From Smallanthus sonchifolius (lineage: Eukaryota; Streptophyta; Magnoliopsida; Asterales; Asteraceae): a DNA stretch of 64,000 bases. Under the pieces are notes generated by a model, which saw only the letters and a list, made by a program, of their open reading frames with translations, was not told the origin of the DNA and made no database searches. Below are positions 47,354 to 62,730 of the stretch, in pieces. The stretch spans positions 49,301,880 through 49,365,879 of the forward strand of contig CM042042.1 in assembly GCA_023525975.1 (NCBI GenBank), read 5' to 3'. Position numbers and translations under genes: made by a program. The stretch's first letter is position 1. Every line of letters begins with the position of its first letter.

Positions 47354-48300
47354 CACAAGTTTCTATAGTTTATATATCTTTTTTTGCTTGTGCTAAAAAC
47401 TTCACGTAACATCACTTTAAAATTTTCTTTTACGTCTCTTATTTCTTGGACGTTTAGACCGTCTTGCACAACCAAGTTAATGATGTGTGCAACACATCGA
47501 CTATGAAAGAAAACACCGTTACAAGGCGGTTCATATTTTATTTTTAATTTTTTCACCGCGTTTGTGTTATTTGAAGCGTTATCAAAAGATATTGCAAATA
47601 TTTTTGGTTGAATTTTATAAGTTTGAATGACCGAGTCTAAAATATAAAATAAGTTTTCACCGGTATGTGGATATTCAAAATAATCAAACGCAATCGTACG
47701 CTTCATCATTTGCCACAAGTCCGGTTGAACCCAATGTGCGGTAACGCAAAGGTACGATTCGGGTAAACCATGTGGAGCGGACCAAACGTCCGTTGTTAAG
47801 TTAATGCCGGTATTTAAATTTTCAAAACCTAAAATTAATTCTTTTTTAGCTCTTTTCCACATTTTTAAACAATCTCTTCTCAAAGTAGAACGACTTACAT
47901 TTGTGTAACTCGGTTGAAGCGTCTCTTGTATCATCCTCGTCAAGCGCGGATTATCAAAGTGATCAAAAGGCAATCCTTCTTGAATGACGAAATGTGTCAT
48001 TCTCTCACGAACCCTCTCGACATTGTATTGCCAAACTCTTTCATCCCTACCAATTTGAGTTTGATCTTCACCTTGAGTGTGTTTTGCGTGACTAGCAATA
48101 TGTTTCCTCAAAGTGCTATTTCCCGCTGCACCCAAAATTCTACCACAACGTTTGCAACGAGCCTTTTGCGAACCGTTCGACATTTCGCATAAATCGAAAT
48201 AAGTCCATATCTCTTGGTTTCGGGAGCAAGGAAGTATTGACACCACCGTAACATCGCTAGTAGAACCACCAACGGAATTTTGAGTGCTTGCGGAAGCCAT
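47354..48300 (-). pseudogene. hAT transposase, N-terminal part with BED zinc finger
   Basis: Start chosen at Met 48300 (MASASTQNS) because the upstream frame is simple-repeat-like leader. Residues 31-71 form a BED zinc finger with C49, C52, H67 and H71 (CKRCGRILGAAG, LRKHIASH), which binds transposon ends. Further on are LTTDVWSAP and HSRCVAHIINLVVQDGL, characteristic hAT transposase blocks around the first catalytic Asp and the conserved Cys/His region. The frame runs without a stop to the retrotransposon insertion point at 47353. Confidence 0.92.
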
Positions 48301-48718
48301 GAGAGCGTTTTTTTTTCTGCGTAAAGTGAGCGTTTTTTTTGCGTTTTGAGAGCGTTTTTGAGTTTTGAGAGCTAGAATGTTGTGGTGAACTAACTCATAC
48401 ACACAATACCTATTTATACTAAGTTTCAAGGCTTAAAAACCAAAAAAAAAACAAAAAAAACGGCCAAAAAAAGGCTATATAGCCGTTTTTTTTTTCTTTC
48501 AACGGCTATAACCGGTTCCAAATTGTCCGAAAAAAAACCGGTTCCATTTTGTCCGATTTTTATCCGGTCCGTCAAAAAAACCAGAACCGGTTCTGGATCC
48601 GCCGGTTCTCACAAAATCCGGTCCGGTCTCAAAAAAACCGGTTCTAGACGGATCCGGTTTCGGATAATCCATCGGATCGGATTCGGTTCCGGTTCTTTTG
48701 AGCACCTCTACGTCCCAG

Positions 48719-49090
48719 CATAATTTTTGCTAAAACGGAGTTGTATTCAAAATAAAGTATTTTTAGGTATCATGAGTTATATCGACAATGATGACGTGTT
48801 GCTACCATGAAGAATGCGACCAACACCTACTAAAAGACATCGATACCGTTATCTAACTGTCTTTTATCTATGTTTTGATCTCCAAAGTCGAGTCGCCATA
48901 GTTCATACGTTTCTTTTATGTATTTAATTACGTTTCTTTTTGTGTCTTTTTAAGTTCCGCCCCCCGCCGCGGGGCAAAACTCATTAAACCACGTTTCCTT
49001 TTGTGTTTAGCCACGTTAAAGTCACTATATCAACTGTTTAAGTTCCGCTTCCCGTCACAGAGCGCGGGGCAAAATTTCTACTTAGGTATT
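48719..49090 (+). mobile_element. Helitron-like terminal repeats, plus orientation
   Basis: Two stretches end in GC-rich stems: CCGCCCCCCGCCGCGGGGCA near 48957 and CCCGTCACAGAGCGCGGGGC near 49052 followed by AAAATTTCTA. This resembles, inverted, the terminus at 57122. Shared phrases with 57122-57540 include ACGTTTCTTTTATGTATTT and TATCTATGTTTTGATCTCCA-like text in opposite orientation. The final CTAG is degraded to CTAC. Confidence 0.5.
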
Positions 49091-49252
49091 AAAACTCATT
49101 TTTCTTTAAACCCAAAACATAATAGGTATCGGTTGATATTAAATTGTTCAATTGAGAGGTTGTGTAGAAAATGTGTTCGTCTCAAATGGTTAGAGAGTTA
49201 AAATCTGTGTTGTGTATATTAAACTTGTTGTCCCTTAGCTATATTGAAAATT

Positions 49253-50178
49253 GTATCTTTCATCTTTTATCGTCAATAATTCCACTAGTTATCCTTCACA
49301 TTTAGTGTTTGTAACAAATTTCGTCCTTTTGATTGATTGAGCGTTAGATGTATTAAATCAAGACATGTGCAAACATAAGAGCGTTAGATGTATCGCGTTT
49401 AGTGTTTTGTAACGGATTTAGTCTTTTTAACCCTTCTACTTAGAAAAATAGAAAGTGTAAAAGCTCATATACTCCCTTCTTGTTCATCCCTCCTTGCCCT
49501 AACCCAACATCACGAAATTTGCTATCCAAGCTTAGGAATCGACGCATCCCAAATTTTTAGGGTTCCTAATTCATTTTTTTAAGGTTTTGTTGGAGGATAG
49601 ATTTTGGTCAAAATCAATTTTGCTCATGTTTGATTTTGGCCAAAATCGAATTAGTACCACCGCTGCACAACCACCACCCCACCTCAGTTGGTCTGGTTCT
49701 TTGAATTTATTAGAAGTTAAATGGAGCCAACATAACCTCTCAATTCGATAACTGTCTTTCAGCATTTAGAGCAAAGATGTGATAATGATGAATAGGATGT
49801 GGTGTGTTAAAACTAAATTTTCATTCTTTTGTTTTCACTCATTCGACCTTAACTTTTGAAGATCTTGAACCAAGAATCAATTGTTGAATGAAGGGTTGAT
49901 CTTGGAGAAAGAGCTTCAATGGCAAATATGTTGAGAATATTTTTGATGGTGGATTAAGGCTAAGGGATGAAAAAGGGGGTAATTTGGGTTATACTTTTAG
50001 TATTTTATTAAACAAAAGGATTAAAAAAAAAACTAACATCCTCTTACGTGCATTACACATGACTGGATTTAACAAATACATCTGACGCTCATTCACCAGA
50101 AAGATGAAACTTATGACAAACCACTAAACGTAAAGAATGACTAGTGTAATTATAAAGACAAAGGGACGAAAGGTGAAT
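49253..50178. mobile_element. Diverged long inverted-repeat element
   Basis: The left arm (CACTAGTTATCCTTCACATT, then GAGCGTTAGATGTATTAAAT) matches the complement of the right arm (CACTAGTCATTCTTTACGTT, then GAGCGTCAGATGTATTTGTT) over about 130 bp. The intervening 700 bp has no coding capacity. Target duplications could not be defined; MULE-type is a guess from arm length. Confidence 0.55.
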
Positions 50179-50470
50179 TAATGAAAACTTGAGACTTGCT
50201 ACCACAAAAGCAAGAAAAAACACATTTTTCACAAACAAGATTTAAATAAATGACAAGCAGTCAAAAAACTTACCACTGGATATAAGTCAAACATGAAACA
50301 TTCATCTTTTAACAGAAAATGAAATAAAAAATACAGTTTTACAATCACACAGCATGTTTTCTCACGAAATAAAAAACAAAATTAACAGTAAATAAAATAA
50401 AAATAAGTATCAACAATCGATCCATGGCATAGAGGGAAGAGAGGTACCGATTAGTTTTCATTTTTCGTCA

Positions 50471-54673
<4,203 letters not shown>

Positions 54674-56634
54674 ACGGAGTTATAATCGAGAACAAGACTC
54701 AAGGTCGTAACCCTTTTTCTTTAACATTTTTCCTACATAATTATTATGGCTCTATTTCTTTGACTTCTTTAATTCTTTTTACTTTTTACTAAGTTTTATT
54801 TAAATTGAATTAAATGTTTTTGCCAAATGAAATAAAATCTAATATTATTTATGTCGAATTTGTATGTTTTATATTAATTTATCTTTAATAGCTCACCGGA
54901 ATATCAGTGTTGTGTGAAGTGTATTGTCATCTAAGCATTTACGTATCATTTTAAAAGACAGTGTTTAATAGCTAGAAAATTGAGTGTATTCCAAAAGGAT
55001 GTTCGATGGGAGCATCCACCTATCTTATGTAGAGTTTGATTGTCAAGAGTTTATTAGGACCTTGACGGATTTTTGTTTGATCTTCTTAGGGGATTCTTAG
55101 AAAATAAGTGAGAGAGAAAAGGGTGGTTATATATAATTAGTGTGTTCGTAGTTAGTAATTTGTGGGTTTGTGTTCTCCTTTATTAGAGTTTTTCAACGAG
55201 CTAAAAAGTGACTAATTTTTTTAGTTTAGGTGAATAAGATATCGATGTTGAAAATAATGTGTTAGAAATGTAAATTGAATTAAGAAATTAGGTGAAACTT
55301 GTCACATAAGGAAGAAGCCAGTATGTTTGGCGAGCATGTTCCTTGGTTTTACCTTCACACCTTCGTGTTTCTTCTAATTGGATTAAAAAATTTGAACTCG
55401 TGTGTAACCACAACTTGCAGGCACAAATGATGAAATAAAATTTTCGGGCTCGTGTAAGATAAATTTGCTTCGCCCCGTAACTTTTTTCAAACCAGTTTCT
55501 CAACGTTTGTTGATAGTATCTTATTGTCAAGTCTTAGTTTGTCGTATCAACTAAGATTGCAACATTTAACTGTATTAGATACCGGTGTTAATTGTAATAC
55601 TTGCAAGTATCATCAACAAAGCATTTTTATCAATCTTCAACTGTTTATTAAAATGATTAAATTGCATATTAAAACGTTTAATGCACTTTAAATTCGATTG
55701 ATGCAACTTAAAATGATTGGTTCGTTTTTTTTACTTAGGCTATAAAAACCGAGTTCTCTAATTTTGTCATGTACAACACAAAGACATCACGTACATACAG
55801 TATTTGTTGTATTCTCGCCCAAAAACAACATAAATTACGGTGCATTTTCATGTAAATTTAGTAAACATGTGACAATATTGTTGCTCTGGTTGTACCTAGA
55901 AAGAGTACGTGTATATACACAAAAATCTCTTTTAAGGGAAACATGCCCTTAACTCAATTATTTTTTTCTTATCATTTTAATACTATTGTCGACTCGTCTT
56001 CAGTTCCCTGAACCCTGCACATGCGGGAGCCTTGTGCACCAAATTGACTCATTTTCATTTGTTTGCATTTTGTTAATTTCATTTCTATACGTATTATTTT
56101 ATGTGGTAACTTATCAGTTATGATTTATGAACGATATGTTCCCACATCAGCAACTTATATTGATCCAAATTCATAAGAACCGCCTCTCACTTCAAATTAA
56201 ATGATTTAGGATTACGTTTTTAAGGACTCAGTCCTAGGTTTAGTTTTCGAAAATTCATATATGACCAAAGATAAACCTTGAAATAGACACTCATAGCTAT
56301 CGGCATCACATCTATTTATAAAGATGTCCCAAACTAGAGAGAAGATAAATGTTAGAGATTAAAACTCGAGCATAGAAAGGATGATTTAAGAGATTACATA
56401 TACTTGTTATGATCTTCTAAGGTATAAAATTGCAATACATTATAATGCACAATTGCACATTACAAGGGGTTTGTTTTTCTTATATTGCTGTAATAATATA
56501 TGCTTATAATCAATGCTCATCAACGATCTCTTAACTTTGATATCTTGCCCAGCCTTACTATGATTACTCAGTTATTCATGAAAATATTATACAAAATTCT
56601 ACGAGAACATAAATGTTGCATTTAAACATCGAAA
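54674..56634. other. Upstream region of the CK2 gene and spacer
   Basis: The first few hundred bases above 54673 should contain the kinase 5' untranslated region and promoter, but no unambiguous TATA box can be assigned. Beyond about 55 kb the sequence is AT-rich with only short, unconvincing frames. No transposon terminus is recognised before 56635. Confidence 0.5.
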
Positions 56635-57012
56635 TCTATACTATATAATAAATAAATGTTTTAGAAGTACACTTGTCACTCACACATTAATCCTTAACAT
56701 TTTTTCTCGCCTCTCTCTTTTATTAACTACACAATTTTCTATATTTTTTTATAATTTTTGTTTTCCACATCTCTCTCATATTAAATAATAATAATTTCTA
56801 TAATTACTTTTATAAAACGTTATTTATTTTTTTTAAATAGTTTTTTTATAAACATTGTTTTTTTTAATTTGAAAACTTCTTCATTCTTTTTATAAAACAA
56901 TTTTAAAAAATAATTATATAACATTTTTAGAATTTATAAATCTTCATTGACACTGATGTTTTATAACAAATTTTATATATTCAATCCATGTAATACATGG
57001 GTTTTAACCTAG
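56635..57012 (+). mobile_element. Non-autonomous Helitron, 378 bp
   Basis: Starts TCTATACTATATAATAAATA and ends with the hairpin CCATGTAATACATGG followed by GTTTTAACCTAG. Flanking bases are A on the left and T on the right with no duplication, as Helitrons insert between A and T. No Rep/helicase coding sequence. The same 3' hairpin type occurs inverted at 16750 and 27087. Confidence 0.88.
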
Positions 57013-57121
57013 TAGATAATATTAAGATGAAACACTATAGAACCAAATGTTGCATTTAATAGAATAAATAACATAAATTATTTTGGTGTAAATTATTGGT
57101 TTTTTTAACCTTTTAATTGAA

Positions 57122-57540
57122 CTAGAAATGTTGCCCCGCGCTCCGCGGCGGGAGGTGGAGTTTTAATAATTGAGGCGATGACATTAACATGGCTAAGCAA
57201 AAAAAGAAAAAAACGTGGTTAAATAAATTTTGTCACGCGCTCCACGGCGGGAGGCGGATCTTAAACGGTTGAGAAAGTGACATTAACGTGGCTAAGCACA
57301 AAAAGAAAACTTGGTAAAATACATAAAAGAAACGTATGAAGTTATGGCGACTCGGTTGTGGAGATCGAAACATAGATAAAAATACAGTTATATAACGGTA
57401 CCGGTGTTTTTCAGTCGGTGTCGGTCTCATTCTTCACGGTACCAGCATGTCACCGTCAGTCGATGTACGTAATATAACTCACGATACTTAAAAAGTACTC
57501 TATTTTGAATACGGCTATGTTTTTAATAAAATTTATACCA
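57122..57540 (-). mobile_element. Helitron-like element end, minus orientation
   Basis: The minus strand ends CCGCCGCGGAGCGCGGGGCA then ACATTTCTAG, a strong GC stem, spacer and CTAG next to T. A second, partial stem (TCCCGCCGTGGAGCGCGTGA) lies about 110 bp inside. The body resembles 48719-49090 in opposite orientation. The 5' end is not placed. Confidence 0.6.
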
Positions 57541-58133
57541 TGACGTTAAGAGAAAAAATTAAACAAACAAATGAAAATTATTAAGGAAATATCAGGTTAT
57601 AAATTCTACAGGTGATAATCTTGAAACTTTAAAAACTTAAGGTGATTAAAGTGATATTTTATAAAGTTGATGGGTCATTTTTACCATTTAACAAAGTGGA
57701 GAGGTTGGAGTAGTCGGTGGCACACTTCCTTTTAAGTAGCAGTATAATTTGATTCTCACGTTTATTATTCACTAGTAATTTTGATATAAGATTAATTAAA
57801 CTTTTTTTTAACAAAAATTCTTAAAATTTCTAAGATAAGTGTATCACAACATGGACCCTACGAGATTTAAACTCTTAACTTTTTTATCGTAAGATACACC
57901 AGTTAACCAATGTCCGTTTGAAAGAAGATTCATTATACTTAACAATTGGAATGATTGTTTAATCCTTTGTATTTTAATTTTTAAATTATTTATATATTAC
58001 ATATAAAAATCCTAGCAATAAATGATCATATATAAGATCCAGAAAGATTTTTTATGACAGATTTTTCTACGATAAAGATAAAAACTTTCATGATCACATA
58101 ATTGGAGCACAAGTGGTATTTTATATTTTCAAG

Positions 58134-58137
<4 letters not shown>
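57541..58137. other. Non-coding spacer
   Basis: AT-rich. It includes a tRNA-like trace around 57865-57915 (GAGATTTAAACTCTTAACTT). No gene or complete element is recognised. Confidence 0.45.

Positions 58138-58172
<35 letters not shown>
58138..58172. repeat. (AT)n microsatellite
   Basis: About 17 AT dinucleotides bordering the left end of the element at 58172. Confidence 0.95.
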
Positions 58173-58174
<2 letters not shown>

Positions 58175-58189
58175 AGGGTTAGGCTAGAA

Positions 58190-58500
58190 GGGGAGGGTTA
58201 AAAAAAAAACCACAAATTTAGACGAAAACCAAGAAAACCACATTATTTCAGACAATTTTTTTATTTACATATACGTATCCAAAAACATTTTTTTTTATTT
58301 ACGTATACGTAACCACAATTTTTTTGTTTTACGTATACGTAACACTATGTGTAAAAATGTTTTTTGGTAAAAATGTTTAATATTACACTGATACTCTTTT
58401 AAATAAATAAAAACAAAATAAATATTATTATATAATTGGGTAAAATTGGTTTTTTTAGTGGTTTTCGCCTAACTTGTGGTTTTCTCTGCAACTCTCCCCT
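58190..58500. mobile_element. MULE MITE nested in the larger element
   Basis: An exact 9-bp duplication, AGGCTAGAA, at 58181-58189 and 58501-58509 brackets 311 bp. Ends are GGGGAGGGTTAAAA and, as complement, AGGGGAGAGTTGCAGAG. The arms pair through AACCACAAATTTAGACGAAA and the complement of TTTCGCCTAACTTGTGGTT. Confidence 0.9.
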
Positions 58501-58789
58501 AGGCTAGAAAGGGAGAAAAGCCTAAAAAGTGTAGGAAGTATTCTCAGCTCGACACGTGTCCAAAAACAGAAAAGAAGGGAAATGGTACTTGTGTCAAAAC
58601 ACCAGATCATTAAATCAGCACATGCACATGCAAGTCACATGTCATTTCCCCCCCATTTTTTAAACGTCCGTAACTTTTTTATACGTCATTATTTAAAAAA
58701 AAAATATATCATAAAATCGAGAGTTTTTTTTATCTTTCCAACGAGTATGGTATTGCTATATTAAAAAAAAACCCACCAACTGGGTGTTG

Positions 58790-59935
58790 TTTGAACTTAT
58801 GAGTTTTTATGGTGTTTTATGGAGTTTACACATGGTTTTTGAAATTATGCATTTTACACATGGTTTTTATATTTTAACATCTATATACATGTATTTTATG
58901 ATATTTATGTTTATGGTTTTTTTGTTTTGTCATGGTGTTTTACACTTTTGGCGTAAAATTTCAATCGACGATTAGTTTTTCATTGTGTTTTATACTTTAA
59001 CTTCCATATACATGGTGTTTTGCCATGTTTGTGTTTATGGTGTTTTACCTTTTTTTAACGTCTAGTTCAACATAAATTATACGTCACAGTTGTAAAACAC
59101 AATGACAAACTAAATCGCCATGTGAAAACACCATGAACAAAAACACCATGTGGAAATTTGACGTTTTAATTTGTCATTGTGATTTTGAAAACACATGTTG
59201 AAACTAAAATGTCATGTTGAAAGAGTTTATAAAGAAACTAAAACGTTATGTTGGATCATAATTTATCATTGTGATTTATCAAAGAGTTTATAAAGAAACT
59301 AAAACACCATGTTGAAATCTGTCATTTTGAAAACACCATGACCAAAAAACTAAACGTCATGTTGAAGTTGGCCTCTAGGTGTAAAACACAATAACTAGAA
59401 AGACTCTATGTTGAAAAACACCATAATCTAAAAAACTCTATGTTGAAAAAACACCATAGATCTAAAACATAATGTTGAAAAAAAAATTCACTTTCAATGT
59501 TATTTAAATAAAAACGATTTAAAAGAATATATATAATAAAAAAAACTAATTGTAATGTTGAAAACACCATGAACAAAAAAGCTAAAACGCCATGTTCAAA
59601 ATGGCCACATGTGTAAAACACTATGACCAGAAAAGTTTTATATTGAAAAACACTCAGTTAAAAACACCATAGCTTTAAAACACCATAAATATAAAACACC
59701 ATGTTTGGTAAAACCCACTTTAATGTTATTTAAAAAAGCGATTTAAATATATATATATATATAATAAAAAAAACTAATCGTAATGTTGAAAACACCATAA
59801 CCAAAAAAGCTAAAGCGGCATGTTGAAAATGACCCACATATGTAAAACACCATAACTAGAAAAACACACAGTTAAAAACACCATAGATCTAAAACACCAT
59901 GTACAAAAAAATCCACTTTAATGTCATCTAAACAA
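58790..59935. repeat. AACACCATG minisatellite
   Basis: Dozens of AAAACACCATG-type cores (with CATGGTGTTTT in the left portion) occur with variable spacers such as ATGTTGAAA and AACTAAAA. The core orientation flips between left (about 58800-59050) and right (59100-59935) parts, so the array itself is partly inverted. A block (CACTTTAATGTTATTTAAAA) repeats at about 59490, 59708 and 59913. Confidence 0.88.
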
Positions 59936-60265
59936 AAACGATTTAAAAGAGTATATAAATATAGCAATACCATACTCGTTGGAAAGATAAAAAAACGCTC
60001 GATTTTATGGTGAAATTTTTTTAAAAAAATAATGACATATAAAAAAGTTATGGACTTTTAAAAAAATTGGAGAAATGACATGTGACTTACATGTGCACTT
60101 TTTGACTTGGCTCTTCCCATAATACCCTTCCTGGTGCTTTTCCACTTGCTATTATTTACAAAATTGTCACCGCGTGAATCTCAGCCACAAATCACAAAGA
60201 TCTTGTGGCTGAGATTCCTTCCTACACTTTTTAGAGTTTTGAGCCTTTGTAACAGAACCTCTACC

Positions 60266-60274
60266 TATATATAT

Positions 60275-60306
<32 letters not shown>

Positions 60307-60318
60307 ATATATATATAT
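60266..60318. repeat. (TA)n-rich microsatellite
   Basis: Three TA tracts separated by AA lie between two inverted-repeat elements. Confidence 0.92.
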
Positions 60319-60832
60319 AGGGAGAATCAAATAAGAATTATGTTTTCGCTAATAACTCTAAGAAATGACCAAAACGCTTAGAAACGATATCAAACGAACT
60401 CCGATTGAGCTCATTTCAGCGGCGTTGGAACCGCCTCGTCGAACTCTATCATCTTATATTTTAGGGTTTAGCTTTTAAGGTTTATATTTTACGTTTGAAT
60501 TTTAGGGTTTTAACCCTAAGGTTTAGCTTTTAGAGTTTAGATTTTATGGTTTATGTTTTTTTGGGGGGTGGGGGGTTTATGTTTTTGGGGGTGGTTGTGG
60601 GGTGGGTTTAGGTTTTTGGGGTGGGGTGGTGGTTTTAGGCTTTTTGGGGTGGGGTTGGAGGAGGGATTTAGGTTTTTGGGGGTGCGGGTAGAGGGGGGTT
60701 TAAGTTTTTGGGTCCGGATTAGAGTTCGATGAGACGGTTCCAACGCCGCTGGAATGAGCTCAATCCGAGTTCGTTTGACCCACTTCTTAGCGTTTCTTAT
60801 CGAAAAACCACTTCTTAGTGGAACATTCCCAT
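60319..60832. mobile_element. Foldback element with G-rich telomere-like centre
   Basis: The left arm (GGGAGAATCAAATAAGAATT, then AACGAACTCCGATTGAGCTC, AACCGCCTCGTCGAACTC) pairs with the complement of the right arm (GAGTTCGATGAGACGGTT, GAGCTCAATCCGAGTTCGTT, GGAACATTCCC). Arms are about 130 bp. Both ends run into TATATATA. The centre is a strand-asymmetric G/T-rich tract. No coding capacity. Confidence 0.8.
60461..60715 (+). repeat. Degenerate telomere-like and G-run tract
   Basis: It begins with TTTAGGGTTTAGCTTTTAAGG-like units (telomere-type TTTAGGG relatives). From about 60558 it becomes repeats of GGGTTTAGGTTTTTGGGGTG type with many GGGG runs on the plus strand. It could form G-quadruplexes. 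The 68-codon Pro/Lys-rich minus-strand frame across it is a by-product. Confidence 0.8.
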
Positions 60833-60963
60833 CTATATATATGTATAAAATTATTTATCATTCTTAATTTTAATGTATAAAACATAAACTGATATTTTTA
60901 AAATATAGTTTGATTGTTAAGTTTAAAGCAAAACTTCACACACATAGCGAAAATATGGATTAA

Positions 60964-62520
60964 GGGGGGTGCGAGTGGAAGACGGGTAGTCAGAGGGTTG
61001 GATGGAACACCGTCGCATCCCCAGTGGGCCCAGCGGGTAGTGGAAGGCGGGTTCTCTCAGCGGCTACATATACCCGCTAGAAAATGGGCATTTAACCCAA
61101 CACACGGTGAAGACACAGCTACATCATCAAGGACGTATGTACAGCGTGATCGTGAACATGCTCTAGAGATTCTAAAAAGAGATTATTTTGACGAAAACCC
61201 AACACACGAGGAAGCGATGTTTTGAGATAGATTTCGGATGTCGAAGTGGTTGTTTTTAAAAATAGTTGGCGACGTAGAGACTAGGTTTGAATATTTTCAA
61301 GAGGGTGAAGACGCTAGGAAGAAGAAGAGTTTCACGGCACTACAAAAATGCACATCGACGATTAAACAACTCGGAACCGGTAATCCTATCGACGAATTCG
61401 ACGACTATTTAAGTATGGCTATGAGAACCTCAAGTGAATGTCTAGAGTATTTTTGTAACGCCATAATTCAAATATACGGTAAAGAGTTCTTACGCAGACC
61501 GACAAGTCACGACATTACACTTTTGTACAACGCGCATGAAGTAAAACATGGTTTTCCGGGTATGGTCGGTAGCATCGATTGTACACATTTTGTTTGGCGA
61601 AATTGTCCGACAAGTTTGCGCGGACAATATATGAGAGGCGATCACCAATACCCGACGATCATGTTAGAAGCGGTGACTTCAAATGATTTATGGTTTTGGC
61701 ATGCGTTTTGTGATTCACCCGGCTCTAACAACGACATAAATGTTCTCCAACAATCGCCATTGTTTACCAACAAGGAGCTTGGAAACGCACCTAAGTGTCC
61801 ATTTGTAGTTAATGGACAACTATACAAACGTGGATACTATCTTACGGATGAGATATACCCTACTTGGTCTACGTTTGTTAAATCGTTTCCATATCCAACA
61901 ATCCCTAAAGAAAGGGCATTCAAGAAGGTGCAAGAGTCGGCAAGAAAAGATGTCGAGAGAGCTTTCGGTGTGTTAAAAGGAAAATGGGGTATACTTCGTC
62001 AACCAAACCGGCATTTAAAATTGCCGAAGATTATGAATGAGGTGTATACGTGCATGATATTGCACAATATGATCTTAAAGGATGACGGGAATTCAATATC
62101 ACCTGTCTACAAATAGGATCCTCCAGTCGAACCAGTTATTGACAATAACGTCCTTTCAGAGTTGCACGATGTAGCTACACATATTAGTCTTCGATTTGAT
62201 CACATGGAACATATTGCGAGAAACACCCCGGATTTGGATGAAGACGAAGAGTAGATGAATTTTTATTTGTTGTTATGTATTTTTATTTATTGTCTTTTAA
62301 TTTATTATGTATTTTTAATTAATTAATTAAAGTTTTAGTTTATTAATTTTATTTATTTTAAATATTTTTTTTAAATAAGAGGGTTGAAGGGTACTTGGAG
62401 GGTATCACTCCCACCATAGATGGTACTTTGAGATGGTACTTTGGCTAATTGAGGTGTCATCTTGTGATTGGTGTAATTTGGGAGGGTAGTTTGGTTGGGA
62501 GGGTACCACTCCCACCCCCC
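60964..62520 (+). mobile_element. PIF/Harbinger transposon, 1557 bp, exact ends
   Basis: Left end GGGGGGTGCGAGTGG and the complement of the right end (GGGGGGTGGGAGTGGTACCC) are Harbinger-type terminal repeats. The 3-bp duplication TAA lies at 60961-60963 and 62521-62523. The interior carries the transposase but no MYB-like partner ORF, which autonomous elements need for DNA binding. At present it is therefore at best a donor of transposase or a non-autonomous copy. Confidence 0.92.
61124..62254 (+). pseudogene. PIF/Harbinger DDE transposase
   Basis: Recognisable homology begins at SSRTYVQRDREHALEILKRD (61124). A TGA at 61223-61225 interrupts the frame just before the conserved FRMSKWLFLKIVGDVE block. 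The main frame continues 61238-62113. With Met 61238 as residue 1, the catalytic acids are D114 (GSIDCTHF), D166 (PGSNNDINV) and E240 (RKDVERAFGVLKGKW), the complete DDE_Tnp_4-type triad. A TAG at 62114-62116 (after SPVYK) is followed in the same frame by 45 codons of typical C-terminus (ELHDVATHISLRFDH) to TAG 62252-62254. Only two nonsense codons and no frameshift separate it from an open gene. No N-terminal Met lies in frame inside the element, so the 5' end is probably decayed. Confidence 0.93.
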
Positions 62521-62525
62521 TAAGT

Positions 62526-62730
62526 GGGTGTTTGGGATTAACTTATTAACTTTTATAAGTTAAAAAGTTATTTGGGGAATATGACTTTTGCTACTCATTT
62601 TAACTTTTTAAATGACGGAAAATGAGTTTTTGAAAAGTAAGAAAGAACTTATTTCTCAAAACTCATTATAATTTTTTATATAAACCAATAAGGAGCTTAA
62701 AATAAGTAAATCCCAACATGCCCTAAATCC
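62526..62730. mobile_element. Small inverted-repeat MITE next to Harbinger
   Basis: Left end GGGTGTTTGGGATTAACTTA and the complement of the right end (GGGCATGTTGGGATTTACTT) match, with about 200 bp between. The duplication is unclear (TAAGT and TAAAT). It starts within a few bases of the Harbinger right end. Confidence 0.6.

Larger units (their letters stand above)
34797..48710 (-). mobile_element. hAT transposon split by a nested retrotransposon
   Basis: Ends TAGAGGTGCACAAACCGG (34797) and, as complement, TAGAGGTGCTCAAAAGAACC (48710) are hAT terminal repeats. The 8-bp flanks CTTCCCAG (34789-34796) and CGTCCCAG (48711-48718) differ at one base. Both subterminal regions are packed with AACCGGTT and CCGGATCCGG motifs, expected transposase-binding repeats. 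Removing the 11,058-bp insertion and one 5-bp duplication leaves 2851 bp, a normal size for an autonomous hAT. The transposase gene is on the minus strand. Confidence 0.93.
58172..60266. mobile_element. Long inverted-repeat element with AACACCATG minisatellite
   Basis: After removing the nested MITE, the left end (TATAGGAGGGTTAGGCTAGA, then CCTAAAAAGTGTAGGAAG) matches the complement of the right end (TATAGGTAGAGGTTCTGTTA, then TCTAAAAAGTGTAGGAAG). An inner arm pairs ACGAGTATGGTATTGCTATA near 58742 with TATAGCAATACCATACTCGT near 59957. Both ends merge into AT microsatellites, so a TA-rich target is likely but a duplication cannot be read. The interior is a minisatellite. No transposase. Confidence 0.75.

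Noticed and set aside
60537..60743. Pro/Lys-rich 68-codon minus-strand ORF
   Set aside because: Product of the G-rich repeat in the foldback element, not a gene.
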